Source: Podospora pseudocomata (Eukaryota; Ascomycota; Sordariomycetes; Sordariales; Podosporaceae). From it: a stretch of DNA of 64,000 nt. Below, in pieces: positions 33,590 to 44,807 of this stretch (the first letter of the stretch is position 1; each line of letters opens with the position of its first letter). Made by a program: the position numbers and the translations under genes. The notes under the pieces were generated by a model, which saw only the letters and a program-made list of their open reading frames with translations, made no database searches and had not been told where the DNA came from. The stretch spans positions 1,736,001 to 1,800,000 of the forward strand of contig NW_026946365.1 of assembly GCF_035222375.1 (NCBI RefSeq), given 5' to 3'.

Positions 33590-34995
33590 ATTTGTCACCG
33601 ACAAAGACAACTCAACCGACGGTTGGCGACGGCGACAAACCAGTCGTCGACTTTTCGGCAGGAAATTACGGGGCAGGTGCGGCAGCGAACCCAAACCACC
33701 GGGCCAAAAACTGGGCCTATTTTTTTTGATCCGGAAACAGAAAGAAAAGTGTAGATTGTGTAGGTCGTTGAAGAGAGCACTTGACAGCTGCCGGCGCGGG
33801 TGTAATGGGCGCCGAGTGTATCACCGCGCCACCCAGCCTCTCCAACTTGGCCAACAGCGTCAAGTGCAGCGCAGATCGGAACTCCTCATGCGGCTGTTTC
33901 CGATGTTCTAGATGCTGTCGTCGCGGATCGGGTTGATCGATTCAATCGGCGCGGTCGGCGGTAATGTTCGCGCGTGATGGTCGTGACAAAGGAAAAGGGC
34001 GGAAGCGCAGGCAGACGATGCGGAGGTCGTGTGGTTGCTTGGAAGATGGTCTTGGTGTTGTGTGATTTGTCGTGGGTGTCCTGGGTTGCCTTCCACGGAG
34101 CACCACTCACTTCAACCTTTGACGAAACGAGCTACCGGGACCTAAACTTTTTTGAGGAGCCTGGCGTCTGCGGGTCTCGGAATTTGGATTCTCCCCCCCT
34201 TGGCCCTGTTCCTATTCAACGTCGGCGTGGCTACCTTTGACAGATCAACGGGGTCAGTGTTCGATAGTTGTCGTCGTCTGATTAAAGCAGCGGAGCGAGC
34301 AATGTGCCCGAATGGAAACAAGAGAATGGACGGATGCGATGCGCTCCAAAGACAAAAAAAGAGGGGCATGAACCAATCCACGAGCAGCCTTGGGTCCAGC
34401 GGCATCAACAAACTGACGGGTTGACGTTGACGTGAACTGTCAAACGAACATCAACAACATGGACCGTCCGTCGCGTGGTGCAAGTATCAATTGACAATTT
34501 CCTCTAGGCACTGCCATTCCCTTGGGCCATCCAGGGGTAAACTCGTCCCAAGGTCGCATTTGCTGGAGAAGGGTCCCAAGCGAAAAGGAGTCTCATTAAT
34601 CTTCTTTCCTGATGCCATTGGTCAATTCCACCCATGGTCCGTGCCGATTGCCTCATTCACTCATTCATTTCTCGTCTTGGGGCTCGACTTGGACGGTAAT
34701 GTCCGCCAAGTCAAGCATCGCCGTTCCTTTTTGCCTTGTTCTCGACAGCTTCAACATCATGTGATTGATTGTCTTTCATGCCATTTTCAGAATCATCGAA
34801 TTTGCCATTCTTGCTGGTTAAACGGTACATGGGAGCGTTGAAAAGCTCTTGCCTTGCCTATCAATCCAAACTTTATTCGCAAGCGAGATTCAACTTCATT
34901 GATTGCTCTCTCTTTCTGTCACTTGACCCCGGCTTCCAGGTTCATACAAGCAGCCTCGCCCTGCTTGGCCACATCCGCACAGAGCAAACAATATC
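33590..34995. other. Divergent intergenic region, TeaR-like and phosphoesterase genes
   Basis: This 1.4-kb gap carries the promoters of two divergent genes. No other gene is supported. Open frames on both strands lack recognisable features. Confidence 0.5.
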
Positions 34996-36319
34996 ATGGC
35001 ATCGTCTCAGTCTTTGCCCAGCCAAACTAGGCGTACTCGAATTGTTTGTATCAGCGATACTCATAATTCAACTGTCAAGCTACCGAAAGGTGACGTGCTG
35101 ATTCATGCTGGCGACTTGACGAACCAGGGTAGCTATTCAGAGGTAGCAAGACCGTTCCTTTTGTTGAATCTTCAAGGGCACCATTTATGGTTTGCTAACG
35201 GTGCCTTCTAGCTTTCCAAAACAGTGCAGTGGTTAGAAAAGGTCGACTTTGAAGTCAAGATTGTGATTGCCGGTGAGAATTGACAGCCACGACGACTGCA
35301 TTTCTCTTGCATTAAGGCTGACTCTGTCAGGAAACCATGATATAACACTGGATCAAGGCTTCTATCAAGATCATGGGCAAAGCTTCCACAACAAGAAACC
35401 CCAGAACACGGCTGAGTGTCTCAAGCTTCTGACATCGAGCCCTACCATCACATACCTGTGTCATAGCTCCACGAGAATCCGGCTCACCAACCCCAAAGGA
35501 CCAAGAACCGAATTCAATGTCTTTGGCTCTCCCTACAGTCCCAAGAACGGTCTGTGGGCATTCGGATACGATGGCAACGGTGTGGAGCCAGATCCTTCGG
35601 GAACGCAAACATCTACAGACCTCGTCTCCCAAGAAGCAGTAAACCTTTGGTCAGAGATCCCACTTGATACCGATATCCTGGTCACACATACACCACCACG
35701 AGGCAACTGCGATTCCACGCTTGGATGTCAATTTTTGAAGAAACGACTCTCGACAGTCCGCCCAAGACTTCATGTTTGTGGCCATGTCCATCCGGGAAGG
35801 GGTGTTCAGCGAGTGCGATGGGAGCCGGAAAGGGATGAATTTGCCAACGAGCAATATCATGAAGCCGGCGTGGAATACTGGGATGACCCCCACCCAGATA
35901 TTCAGTCAGCCAAGCTCAGTCTGGTTGATTTGACCCCTCGTGGAGGCAACCGCGCCCTTGCCTTTGGCAACTCGGCCGAAACTACCACGAATGTATCAGG
36001 AGGCAGCCCACGTGATGGTCTGCTCCGAGCACCGTCTGTCTCATGCACCTCATCATCCCGACAGGATCCCGAGTGTCGGGTCTCGGATGGTCAGCCCCGT
36101 GGCCTTGGTCCTGGTCCTGGGCTGGGCCCCGGGCTCCCCACCTTGGATGACGTCCAGCCTCTAACGTCCAAAAGCCGAGAGTTGAACTCCAGTCGCACGG
36201 GTCGACGCGAGACTTGCGTAGTCAACTGTGCTATCGTGGCAACGAACTGGCCTCATACGGGTGGCAGGAGATACAACAAGCCAATTGTCGTTGATGCGGA
36301 TCTGCCTGTATGGACGTAG
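34996..36319 (+). CDS. Calcineurin-type metallophosphoesterase (MPPED/239-like)
   Basis: Two-metal phosphoesterase of the MPPED1/2 (239AB) type; substrate unknown. Exons are 34996-35142, 35212-35272 and 35331-36319, giving 398 aa. All metal-binding blocks are present in order: CISDTHN, LIHAGDLTN, IAGNHDIT, VTHTPPRG and CGHVHPGRG. The introns are 69 and 58 nt; the second cuts the first Gly codon of GNHD, and only its removal rebuilds that motif. The conserved end (RRYNKPIVVDADLPVW) is separated from the catalytic core by about 90 residues of low-complexity sequence, including a Gly-Pro repeat (GLGPGPGLGPGL) not expected in the core fold. Family assignment is firm; the biological role is open. 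Confidence 0.92.
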
Positions 36320-36830
36320 TTCCAGGACTCGGCATACTGCCAGCCTACGGCGAATAGAGCGGATTCCATTCCTTGAGAGATCACTCTCCGTGACTATTTG
36401 GGTAGCTACGTATGGTCTCATCGACAGACAGCTGGCTTGGGACCCGTTGAAACGCCGACTACGGCCACCATGATGGAGCATCACTGAAGATCAATACAGA
36501 CTCGATCCGACACTTGTTGCTCCACCCAACAAGCTGCTCGGCCCGCTCTATGAACCAACAACCGCATGGTTATGAATCCGATACGCTACCGTTTTGCCCG
36601 TCCAGGATCCTGCCGTTGCTCCCCACAGAACCAAGTGTGCTCAACGTGGCATGCTTGGGACAACATCTCCATAGTCCAGCCCATATGTGGACTTTGGAAG
36701 CATGGAGGAAGATGTCAACCTCGACATCATGACGAAGCTACGATAGTTGTCACTGAACGACTGGGACACATTCACAGCTGAAACCACGTCGACGAGCGTA
36801 CGTGCATATATCCAAATAGGCAACGTCTCA

Positions 36831-36871
36831 TGTGACGTTTTGGTATGTTTTTAATCAACTGTGACGTTTTG
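36831..36871. repeat. Direct repeat of a TGACGT-bearing 12-mer
   Basis: TGTGACGTTTTG occurs at 36831-36842 and again at 36860-36871. The core TGACGT is the ATF/CREB half-site type. It lies downstream of the phosphoesterase gene in otherwise empty sequence. Confidence 0.6.
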
Positions 36872-37998
36872 CAAGCTGTTGACCGAGCGAGGCAGGGCTC
36901 GGTCAGGCTCATCTCCTTCTACTCCGTACAAGAATGGAGTAGTTCTCAAGTGGAGTTTTGTTCGTTGCTCCTCGACCCGGCTATGTTCCGATATCTGAGA
37001 GGCCAGACATAGGCAAGCCTCAGCAGGCGAACTGGCTTGCTAAGATCAATGTCTCCTTGAGCGTGGCACATGCCTCGAACCCGGGGATCCGCAGCCTGAC
37101 CCCAGAATTCACAAGCGGGCTGAACATCAGACATCTCCGTCAGCAACGGCCCGCATAGCGTTTCCGCTTTTACCCCAGCTTGCAGCCGTCACTGCCTCGT
37201 GAGATCCAGGCTTGAGGTTGTCGACAGGTCACGAGCTCAGAGGCTCACGAGTGCAGGTACAAGAGCCAATAAGCGCTGGCCAAGGCCAGCTGCGGTCTCG
37301 GCTGCGTGCTCTCTCTTCTTTGCCAATTGTGGAGAAACATACTGCAGAGGGAGAAGCAACGGCGGTGCTAATCGGAAAGAAAGCGAGAGCCGCAGGAGTC
37401 TGGAGGGCCACAAGACCGCGAGCTGTCCCATGTGGCACCTAGACGAGCGCTTCTGCATCTTTTTGGGACCAGTCATCCAGTGCTTGCCATGGCAACAGTG
37501 GTCAGATGGTGGGGATGAGACCGCGGAGAGCATTAACGTCTGATGCTCCAGCTCCTGCACGATAGTTGCGTTATTTGTCGTGGGGGACCATTGCAGTCCA
37601 ATGGGGCTTTCCAAGAACGCTATGCTGCACAAGTGCCTCGGGAACCAGACCAAGACGCATTGTGCACGAGGATACCAGAAATGCTGAGCTGGGAGGCTGC
37701 TGACAGATGTGCAGTGCACAGCCTGCCCATCAACATCACAATTGGCAGCAAATATCGAACGCATGGTTGGTTCTCACCGCCATGAGGTCAACGGACGCAC
37801 GGCATATCGACGCTCCATTAGCAGTCAGCCTGACCGCCCAAAACGTTCCGTGCTTCCCGTACCGGACTATGCTCTCACCATTGGGGTGACACAAAGTCTT
37901 TCGGTAAGGGACCTCACCCGCGTCGAGGTTTATTCGGTGTCAGCTCCCTGAAGTTAAGGTCCTTACCTAACAAGGGTGTTTTGCTTGGTCAAAAGAGC

Positions 37999-38019
37999 GG
38001 GCATGGGCATGGGCATGGG
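37999..38019. repeat. (GGGCAT)n simple repeat
   Basis: Three GGGCAT hexamers followed by GGG, in non-coding sequence. Confidence 0.85.
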
Positions 38020-40267
38020 GAGGAGGGAGGGGTAAAGTCGTGCGGGTTGGCGGGGTAAGTTCACACTTCCCCATGCTGACTCGTCACAGGAGCTGTCGGT
38101 CTCCTGAGCGCTGCAGAAGCTCCAACAAGTCTCAAAAGCGACCACCGGAAGAGACAGTTTCTCTCTTTGGGAAACCAGATCTACCTCGTATATACCTCTC
38201 CGGGACACAGGGCAGGCCGAAACACAGCAGATGACATTCTTGGGAGGGATATCAGTGCTTAGAGTGTTACACCTATGACCGCATTGCTGTGCAAAAAAAA
38301 AAAGCAGGATCTGGGCGAATCTTGATATGTTCATCCACACATGACAGCTCAGGACGGAATCCTGTCAAGCCTCATAGCTCAGGCACCAAAACCTCTCTCC
38401 AAGCCGCAGTGTCCGATCGACTGGCGCTCCCCCCGCGACCACCGAAACGGCCCACTTGGAATGCCGCTGCCATCTGCAGATTCCGGATTTTCAGGGGTCA
38501 TGATTGGTAGCCAAGGCGCCTCCCACTGGGGTCTCGTTGTGTTTTGATAGCACACCACACACATCTCGATTGGCCGAAGCGTGGGTAGGTGTCAGTTTTG
38601 GCGACAACCATCCAGTGAGGGGCACTGGCTCTGGATCGGATGGTCAGAAGCGGCCCTCCAACTCGCGTCATCAGCATCTGCTTGGCCCTTTCCTTGGCCG
38701 GCCTGCCCTGAGTGGTGTCTTCGACTGCGAACTCCCGACGGCGAGAGGGTGGGTGGTGTGGGTGAGGTCCAAGTCGTGAGTGGTGTATGTATGGAGGTGA
38801 GCAGAACCTCGCGGTGTGAGGGAGGCACGAGAGGGAGTTATGTATGCACACACTCACCGCCTACCGGGTCCTTTGAGGCCAGCGCCCCGTACCTGCTTTC
38901 ATGATGGCCTCTTTGGAAGACCGGCCATGGTTGGCTGTCAACAACAGGAGGTACGGATGTACATCGGTACACTACAGATTCAACCCCCCGCGCCCAGCAA
39001 GAAACGAGCACGAGAAGAGCGGAGAATGGTTGATGAAGCGTCTCAGCAGACTCGACTACTAACGTCGATTTTTGCTTGATAAAACCGCAGCGATCACACG
39101 TACCGGCGGGACCTTGCCTTTGCGCGGCAGGTTTGCTGTCCAATCCTAACAAGGCACATCTACCAGCACGGCTAATAGATACGGGTTTGCGCGACTGGCG
39201 CCGAATTCCCCAAGTCCTTTTTGATCTCCTCTCTGGCTGTAACGAGGGACAAAAATTTTTGACCGGAACCAATTGGCTGAAGACCTGCTTAGTAGCACCG
39301 CTTGGCTTCTGGTTCGTCAATCCAAGCAACACGAAAGGAGGGGAGGGGGTTCCCTATCACTGCTTCATGCCGGTTGTCTTGCCTCACACACAGTGGGGGA
39401 GACGCCTGCTGAGTGGGTGGTAACGGGCTGGGAACCGGCAGGTTCGGGCATTCAGTTTTTGTGACGGCTCGTCTTTTTGCATTTTCACTGCAGGGCATTC
39501 TCCATGGAAGAGCAGCAATTGGTTGGTGAGAGAGGAGCCCACAGACCTGCAGCCAAGTTGCCTCGCATCCAGTCAAGCCAAGAAGGCACGATGCGCTGGC
39601 GCACTAGGTACTTACTTACTCACTACCACTGACTGGCCTAACCTTGATGGCTTCTCCGAAGCACACAAGATGCAGTTTTTTTGTGATATCAATGGGTTCT
39701 TTTGGGACTTTTTTGCTTTCTGAGAGCAGGGGAAAGAAAGATGTGACAAGTCAACCGACAGCCCCGTTTCGTGTCGACGAGGAAGGTTGATAGCGGCAGT
39801 TGAAGTTATGGGAGAGTGGGAGATTACCTATCAAGAACACCGCGATATCTGGGTTTTAGACCCAAAGTTGAAGTCAGGCTCTCACGGGGCTCTTTTAGAC
39901 AACAAAGGACATGCCATAGGATAAGGCGGCGGGGTGGGCTTGGTTTTGGTTTCAATGAAGCTATGGATGCGCCATACAGCTACCATGTCATTTGCCCCGC
40001 AGACGTGGAGTTTTGAGCTGTAAGCCAACAAGAAACCACACGCTGGCTGCTGAAGAATAATTTTTCTTCTGGCTAGCTCTGCTCGTGATCACTGGGTTGG
40101 GTGTTGTTCAATGGGCATCTGATTTTAGGAGAATGCGATCTAGCTTTGGGTTCTTCTGTATGCGTCACTGGACAGACAGGAAAAGGAGGTGGATATGTGT
40201 TGGCATGGCTGGTGATGGTGGTGCTGGCAGGTTAACGAACCCAAACCCCCAAGACCAAGCAGCTCGG

Positions 40268-40286
40268 CCCAGCCCAGCCCAGCCCA
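40268..40286. repeat. (CCCAG)n simple repeat
   Basis: Nearly four CCCAG pentamers in a row, in non-coding sequence. Confidence 0.8.
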
Positions 40287-43010
40287 CAGGGACAGGACAA
40301 GATATCAAATATTGCTTGCGTAGTTGCTTGCTCTGCTGCTTTGCTTGCTTGCTTATGTATCTGTTATGTTATGCGGTCGAGGCTGATTCGTCGTTTGCTT
40401 TTCTGCTGTCGTTCATCGCCTCGCTTTTTACTTGGTTGGGGCGCATTGGATGAGAGAAACTGAGGGCTAAGGACCGGGTACATTTCTCGGGATTTGAAGG
40501 GAAGGGAGAGATGAGTATTGCGCAAACCAAGAGAAGGAAAAGAACAAAAAAAACATCTGGAAAGGACCCTCTCTCTCTGTTGCACTGAGTTTTATTGAGG
40601 TAATAAAAAGATAAAACAAACCTGGTGGTCGCCGGGGAGGATGCCGACTGAGGAGACTCACCGCTAGAACTACTGTTGTGTAGGATATGCTTGGGATGTG
40701 GGAGTTGTATGCAAGATGCAAGAGGGCTGCATAAAAGTTGAAACGAGCGCGCTGCCGACCGCTGGTTTGGCGATGTTGCTTTGGGGAAAAATTTCCTCTG
40801 ACAAAGATTTAAACGGAGATTCTGATGGGTTGAAATGCATCACTTGGTGGAAGAGTTGATCTGGAATAGCTCCATAAGAGGCGACGATAAACGGGATGAA
40901 CATCATGACAAAGCGTCGTGAGCGTGCTGTACCATGAGTTGGGAAGGCATCGGTGTTAAGGTTATCGCCTCCAACGTGTCTGTCATCTGAAAATCTGTCT
41001 TTGTCATTTGCTCAGGCACTCAGGCACACACACGGGAATCTTTCAAGCACCGGGTCTGGGTCTGGTCTGGTCGGGCCTCGGAGAGTTTGCCACTTTTCAG
41101 GAGAAATAGAACTTCTCAGCCACTTGTTGAGAAGGGGCTTGGGCTTCGAGGGAAATGGGATTCAATGTGTCATTTGGATCCCGAACAGTATGATTCATTC
41201 ATAGGAACTTGCAAAGAGGCAAAGAAGTTCCCATAGTGTAGTGAAAGGGGGCAAAAATTCTGGAAGTGTTGGACAAAAATGCGTATGCCTTTGCCTCAGT
41301 GCCTCAGCGGTGATAGGGAAAGGGAAGTTGAGGAGGCCGCTCCGGGCGGTTGTTAGTAGCCCGTTTTCCGGCAGACCCGTTGCCCGTTCGTGCCCGTTGG
41401 TTGGGCTGGTTTGGTGGTGGCGGAGAGGCTGGATTGTTGTTCGAGGGTCGGGCGATAGGTAGCTGGGTAGGGATTCCTCCGAGGAACTTCTTGAGCGCCT
41501 TCGGAGAGACCTAGATGAGGTCAAGTGTTCGTTGCCTCGCGTTCTCGGTGCTGTGCTGCTTAGTCTCACACGAAAGGAGCTGAGGATAGTGCTGATCTGA
41601 GGAGGCTTGGACCTTGGGCTTGGGGGAATATTATGTATGACAGTTCCAGAGTGAGGCCGTGGTGAACGCTGTGTTGTCTTTGAGAGAGGCCGAGTCCCAA
41701 CTGAGACAGGTGCATCCGCTAGCGGCGAGTGAAAAGATGGGGAGGTGACAGAAGCCGACAGAAGGAAAGGGACGTCCGGTGAGCTGCGGATGAGTTCAAA
41801 ACAGTTTAAAAGAGACGGGTGTTGTCAGCGGACGCTAGCTGAAAGAGGGAAGATTGTGCCTGTCAAACCAATAGCCTTCCATCCCCACAGTATCCACAAC
41901 CTCCCGCATCGTCCACGCCCCCCCGCCCTCTCAGACCGACTGAGGAATCCACAGCGGGGGAACAAGAGAGAGGAAGAGGGCGAGTGAGGGCAGCCGGCTG
42001 CGAGAACTCTTTACCACATCTCCATCTTGCCCACCCCATCCTCCCAATTGATTCATCTTTGCTTGCCAGTTCAGTAGCATTGGTGCAGTGCAGTTGAACC
42101 TGGGAAGAAACAGGAGCAGAAGCAGGACAACGCGTGAAGCAGGAAGCTAGCAGGAAGCAGGAAGCGAGAGCAGGCCCCCCGCTGGCCACATCCCACTGGA
42201 GAGAACGGCTTGCAGGTGACTTCATCGCCTGTCCTTCTTTGCTCCCCCATCACCTCATACCACATACCACGCACCACCTCACAACAACAAGCAACCCGAG
42301 CCCAGAACCAGGTCGGCACTTGGGCTGGCCCTGATAATCACGACCCTGTTCTCTGGACCGTTTTCCACTGTTTTTGCCATCGACGTCTACCCACGCATAC
42401 CGAGGAACTTGGGACAACAAATCCACTTCCAGTCCATTTCACCCCACGACAGAGCAGCAACGGTTGCTTGGTGCTGGGTAGTTCAGGTGCTCCACCAGCC
42501 AAAGCACTCGTCCCATATACAGCAACCCCCGTCCCAACACCGCTTTCTCTCTCCCCATCCCCGCTCGCTGCTGCACCTCTACACCTCCTCACACACAACC
42601 ACCACCTCAACCTCACAACCCCCCCCATCCAAAAAAAACACCGCATTGTCTCCTTTTTTCCCTTGGTTTTGTTTTTGCCTGGTTGAGCCGCTGGCCGACC
42701 TGCCTTACCTCGCCCTACCCATCAATCAATCCGCCTCGGAAGCGTGATTCCATTCCTCGTCGCCGCATTCGCCTCCCTGTATAACTCACCACCCACGCTC
42801 CTTCGACCCGGAGCCGAGTCCTGACGCCTCCGATGCAATAGCCGCCCCGTGTCGACCAGCCGACTGCTGCCTCTGCACCGCGCTCCTTTCGTCGACCCCC
42901 ATCGTCATCATCCGAACACTCACCCATCTCACCAAAGTGAAGCTCCCCAGCAGCTGCTTCTCCTTGACGGAAACAAGCGGCTCTCTCAACCATACCCCTC
43001 GCAGTTCATC

Positions 43011-44807
43011 ATGAGCACCCTCCCCGCGGATCCATGGAAGACTCTCGGTGTCGAGAAGACTGCAGACAAGTCTGAGATTCGATCTGCTTACAAGAAGCTT
43101 GTGCTCAAGTGCCACCCTGACAAGGTCCAAGACCCCGAGCTTAAGGCTCTGAAGCAGGAGGAATTCACAAAGGTACAACAAGCCTGGGAGCTGCTCAGCA
43201 ATGATGTCGAGCTTTCCAAGTATGAGGAGCAGCTCAAGCTCGCTGAGCTCAAGGCAAAGGCCCAGGCCGCCATGAAGAACGCTGCGAATACGTCTGTTCC
43301 CCGCACAACATCCACTAGGTACTACGATATTCGCACTGCCGAACCACCATCAAAGTACAAGAGCCACAGTACTTCGTCTCCCTCGACCGGGAAGGTGTAC
43401 ACCCATTATGCGTCACCCCACACCCGGTCGCACGAGGAGGTTCCTGCATCTCGTACTTACGCCATCTATGAGGACGGTGAGAAGACTGCCCGTCGCACTG
43501 CCAGCTATGAGAAGCCATCAAAGCGTGATGACGAGAAGCTGGAAGACATCAAGAGGAGAGAGAAGGAAGAGCTCCGTCGATTCAAGGAGAAGGAGGAGGA
43601 GAGGAAAAAGGAGAGGTTGATCGCCAAGGAACGTGAGAAGGAGCTGGAGCGTCAGGAAAAGGAAAGAGAAAGGGAGCGTGAGAAGGAGAGGGAGGCCCGT
43701 AGGGCTGAGAAGAAGAGAATTGAGCGTCTTGAGAAGGAGCGGGAGAAGGAGCGTCGCCGTGATGCCGAGGAAAAGACTCGCCGACACAAGCCTTACGTAG
43801 AAACGTACCCCGAGTTTGCCGAGCAACCTTGGGCGGAAGACGAGATCTACATGACGTCTCGGTCGGATAAGAAGAAGTCTTCATCGAGCAGCAAGAAGTA
43901 CGATGACCCGATTCTTCGCGAGCGGGAACGGGAGAGGGAACGTGAGCGTGATCGTGAGCGCGAACGTGAGCGGGACAAGTCAAGCTCACGCCGGGCCAAG
44001 TCTCCTCATGCTGCGGCGATGGAGGTCCCCGAGAGGAAACACATCGACCACTTTGCAGAGGCTGCCAGCTACATTGCCCGTGCCGGTGGTTCTGCTCCCA
44101 AGGAGACCGCTTTCTGGAAGTCGCAGACGCCTCCTGATCATATTCTCGAGATTCCTGTCGCGCCCACACCACCTCCCGCAGACCCAGAAGAGGAGTCGAT
44201 CATGCGGGCCGCCAGGCGTGCAGCTCGCCGTCCTTCACATGAGGCTTCCAAATCCAAGGAGAAGCTGAAGTACGATCTTGATGCTTCTCCTGCCAAGTCT
44301 CGTCCGATTCCTAATCTTACCAAATCGTACACCACTCCTCCTGTTTCTGCCGAGTCCCCTCCTCGCGTCAGCCGGACCAACACGACGCCACATGATTACG
44401 AGCGCAGCGCAGCACGCGGAGAGCGGATTGTTCCTATTCCTTCTCTTATGCGCAGCACGACTTGGGCTCCTGGTGTTGCTGCTGGCCGATCAGACCCGTA
44501 TGACGATTATTACGAATCAGACGAAGATCGAGAGCGCAGACATCGCCGCCGCCGTAACAGATCTCCCGAAGCCATCCACTACAAGGTTGAGGGCGGCAAG
44601 ACCTCGAAGATGAGTTACGGGTACGGCGAGTCTCCCACCTCTCGGAGGTACGCAGACGATGGATGGAGTCCTCATTCTCCTTCGGCCGCGTATGCCCAGA
44701 CGGCTTTCAAGGTCAAAGAGGGCAAGTCGTATGGCTTGAATGACATCAAGTACGCGGAATACACCTACACACAAGCTGACCCGTACGGTGCTGCTGTGGC
44801 ATCATGA
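43011..44807 (+). CDS. J-domain (DnaJ) protein with long charged region
   Basis: Hsp40-type co-chaperone expected to stimulate an Hsp70 ATPase. Single exon, 598 aa, starting MSTLPADPWKTLGV; the open frame further upstream has only a GTG and reads as leader. The J domain covers residues 7-75 with the HPD tripeptide in LKCHPDKVQDP. Residues about 165-265 form a long highly charged helix or coiled coil (KRREKEELRRFKEKEEE, then RE/KE repeats). A second Arg-Glu repeat near 305-325 is followed by a disordered Ser/Pro/Arg region ending FKVKEGKSYGLNDIKY. There is no Gly/Phe region and no zinc finger, so it is a class C J protein. The charged repeats resemble nuclear RNA-linked proteins, but that is only a resemblance. 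Expression signals are not evident. Confidence 0.9.
   Translation: MSTLPADPWKTLGVEKTADKSEIRSAYKKLVLKCHPDKVQDPELKALKQEEFTKVQQAWELLSNDVELSKYEEQLKLAELKAKAQAAMKNAANTSVPRTTSTRYYDIRTAEPPSKYKSHSTSSPSTGKVYTHYASPHTRSHEEVPASRTYAIYEDGEKTARRTASYEKPSKRDDEKLEDIKRREKEELRRFKEKEEERKKERLIAKEREKELERQEKEREREREKEREARRAEKKRIERLEKEREKERRRDAEEKTRRHKPYVETYPEFAEQPWAEDEIYMTSRSDKKKSSSSSKKYDDPILRERERERERERDRERERERDKSSSRRAKSPHAAAMEVPERKHIDHFAEAASYIARAGGSAPKETAFWKSQTPPDHILEIPVAPTPPPADPEEESIMRAARRAARRPSHEASKSKEKLKYDLDASPAKSRPIPNLTKSYTTPPVSAESPPRVSRTNTTPHDYERSAARGERIVPIPSLMRSTTWAPGVAAGRSDPYDDYYESDEDRERRHRRRRNRSPEAIHYKVEGGKTSKMSYGYGESPTSRRYADDGWSPHSPSAAYAQTAFKVKEGKSYGLNDIKYAEYTYTQADPYGAAVAS

Larger units (their letters stand above)
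36320..43010. other. Large gene-poor region, 6.7 kb
   Basis: This is the longest stretch in the window without a gene I can support. It has many open frames on both strands but no domain or consistent splice chain. Simple repeats are seen near 38000 and 40268. The last several hundred bases, rich in CA and pyrimidine, look like the leader and promoter of the J-domain gene at 43011. Confidence 0.5.

Noticed and set aside
42849-43010. N-terminal extension of the J-domain protein
   Set aside because: The frame is open, but its first codon is GTG, not ATG; it is His/Pro-rich leader sequence. The first ATG at 43011 begins right at the J domain.
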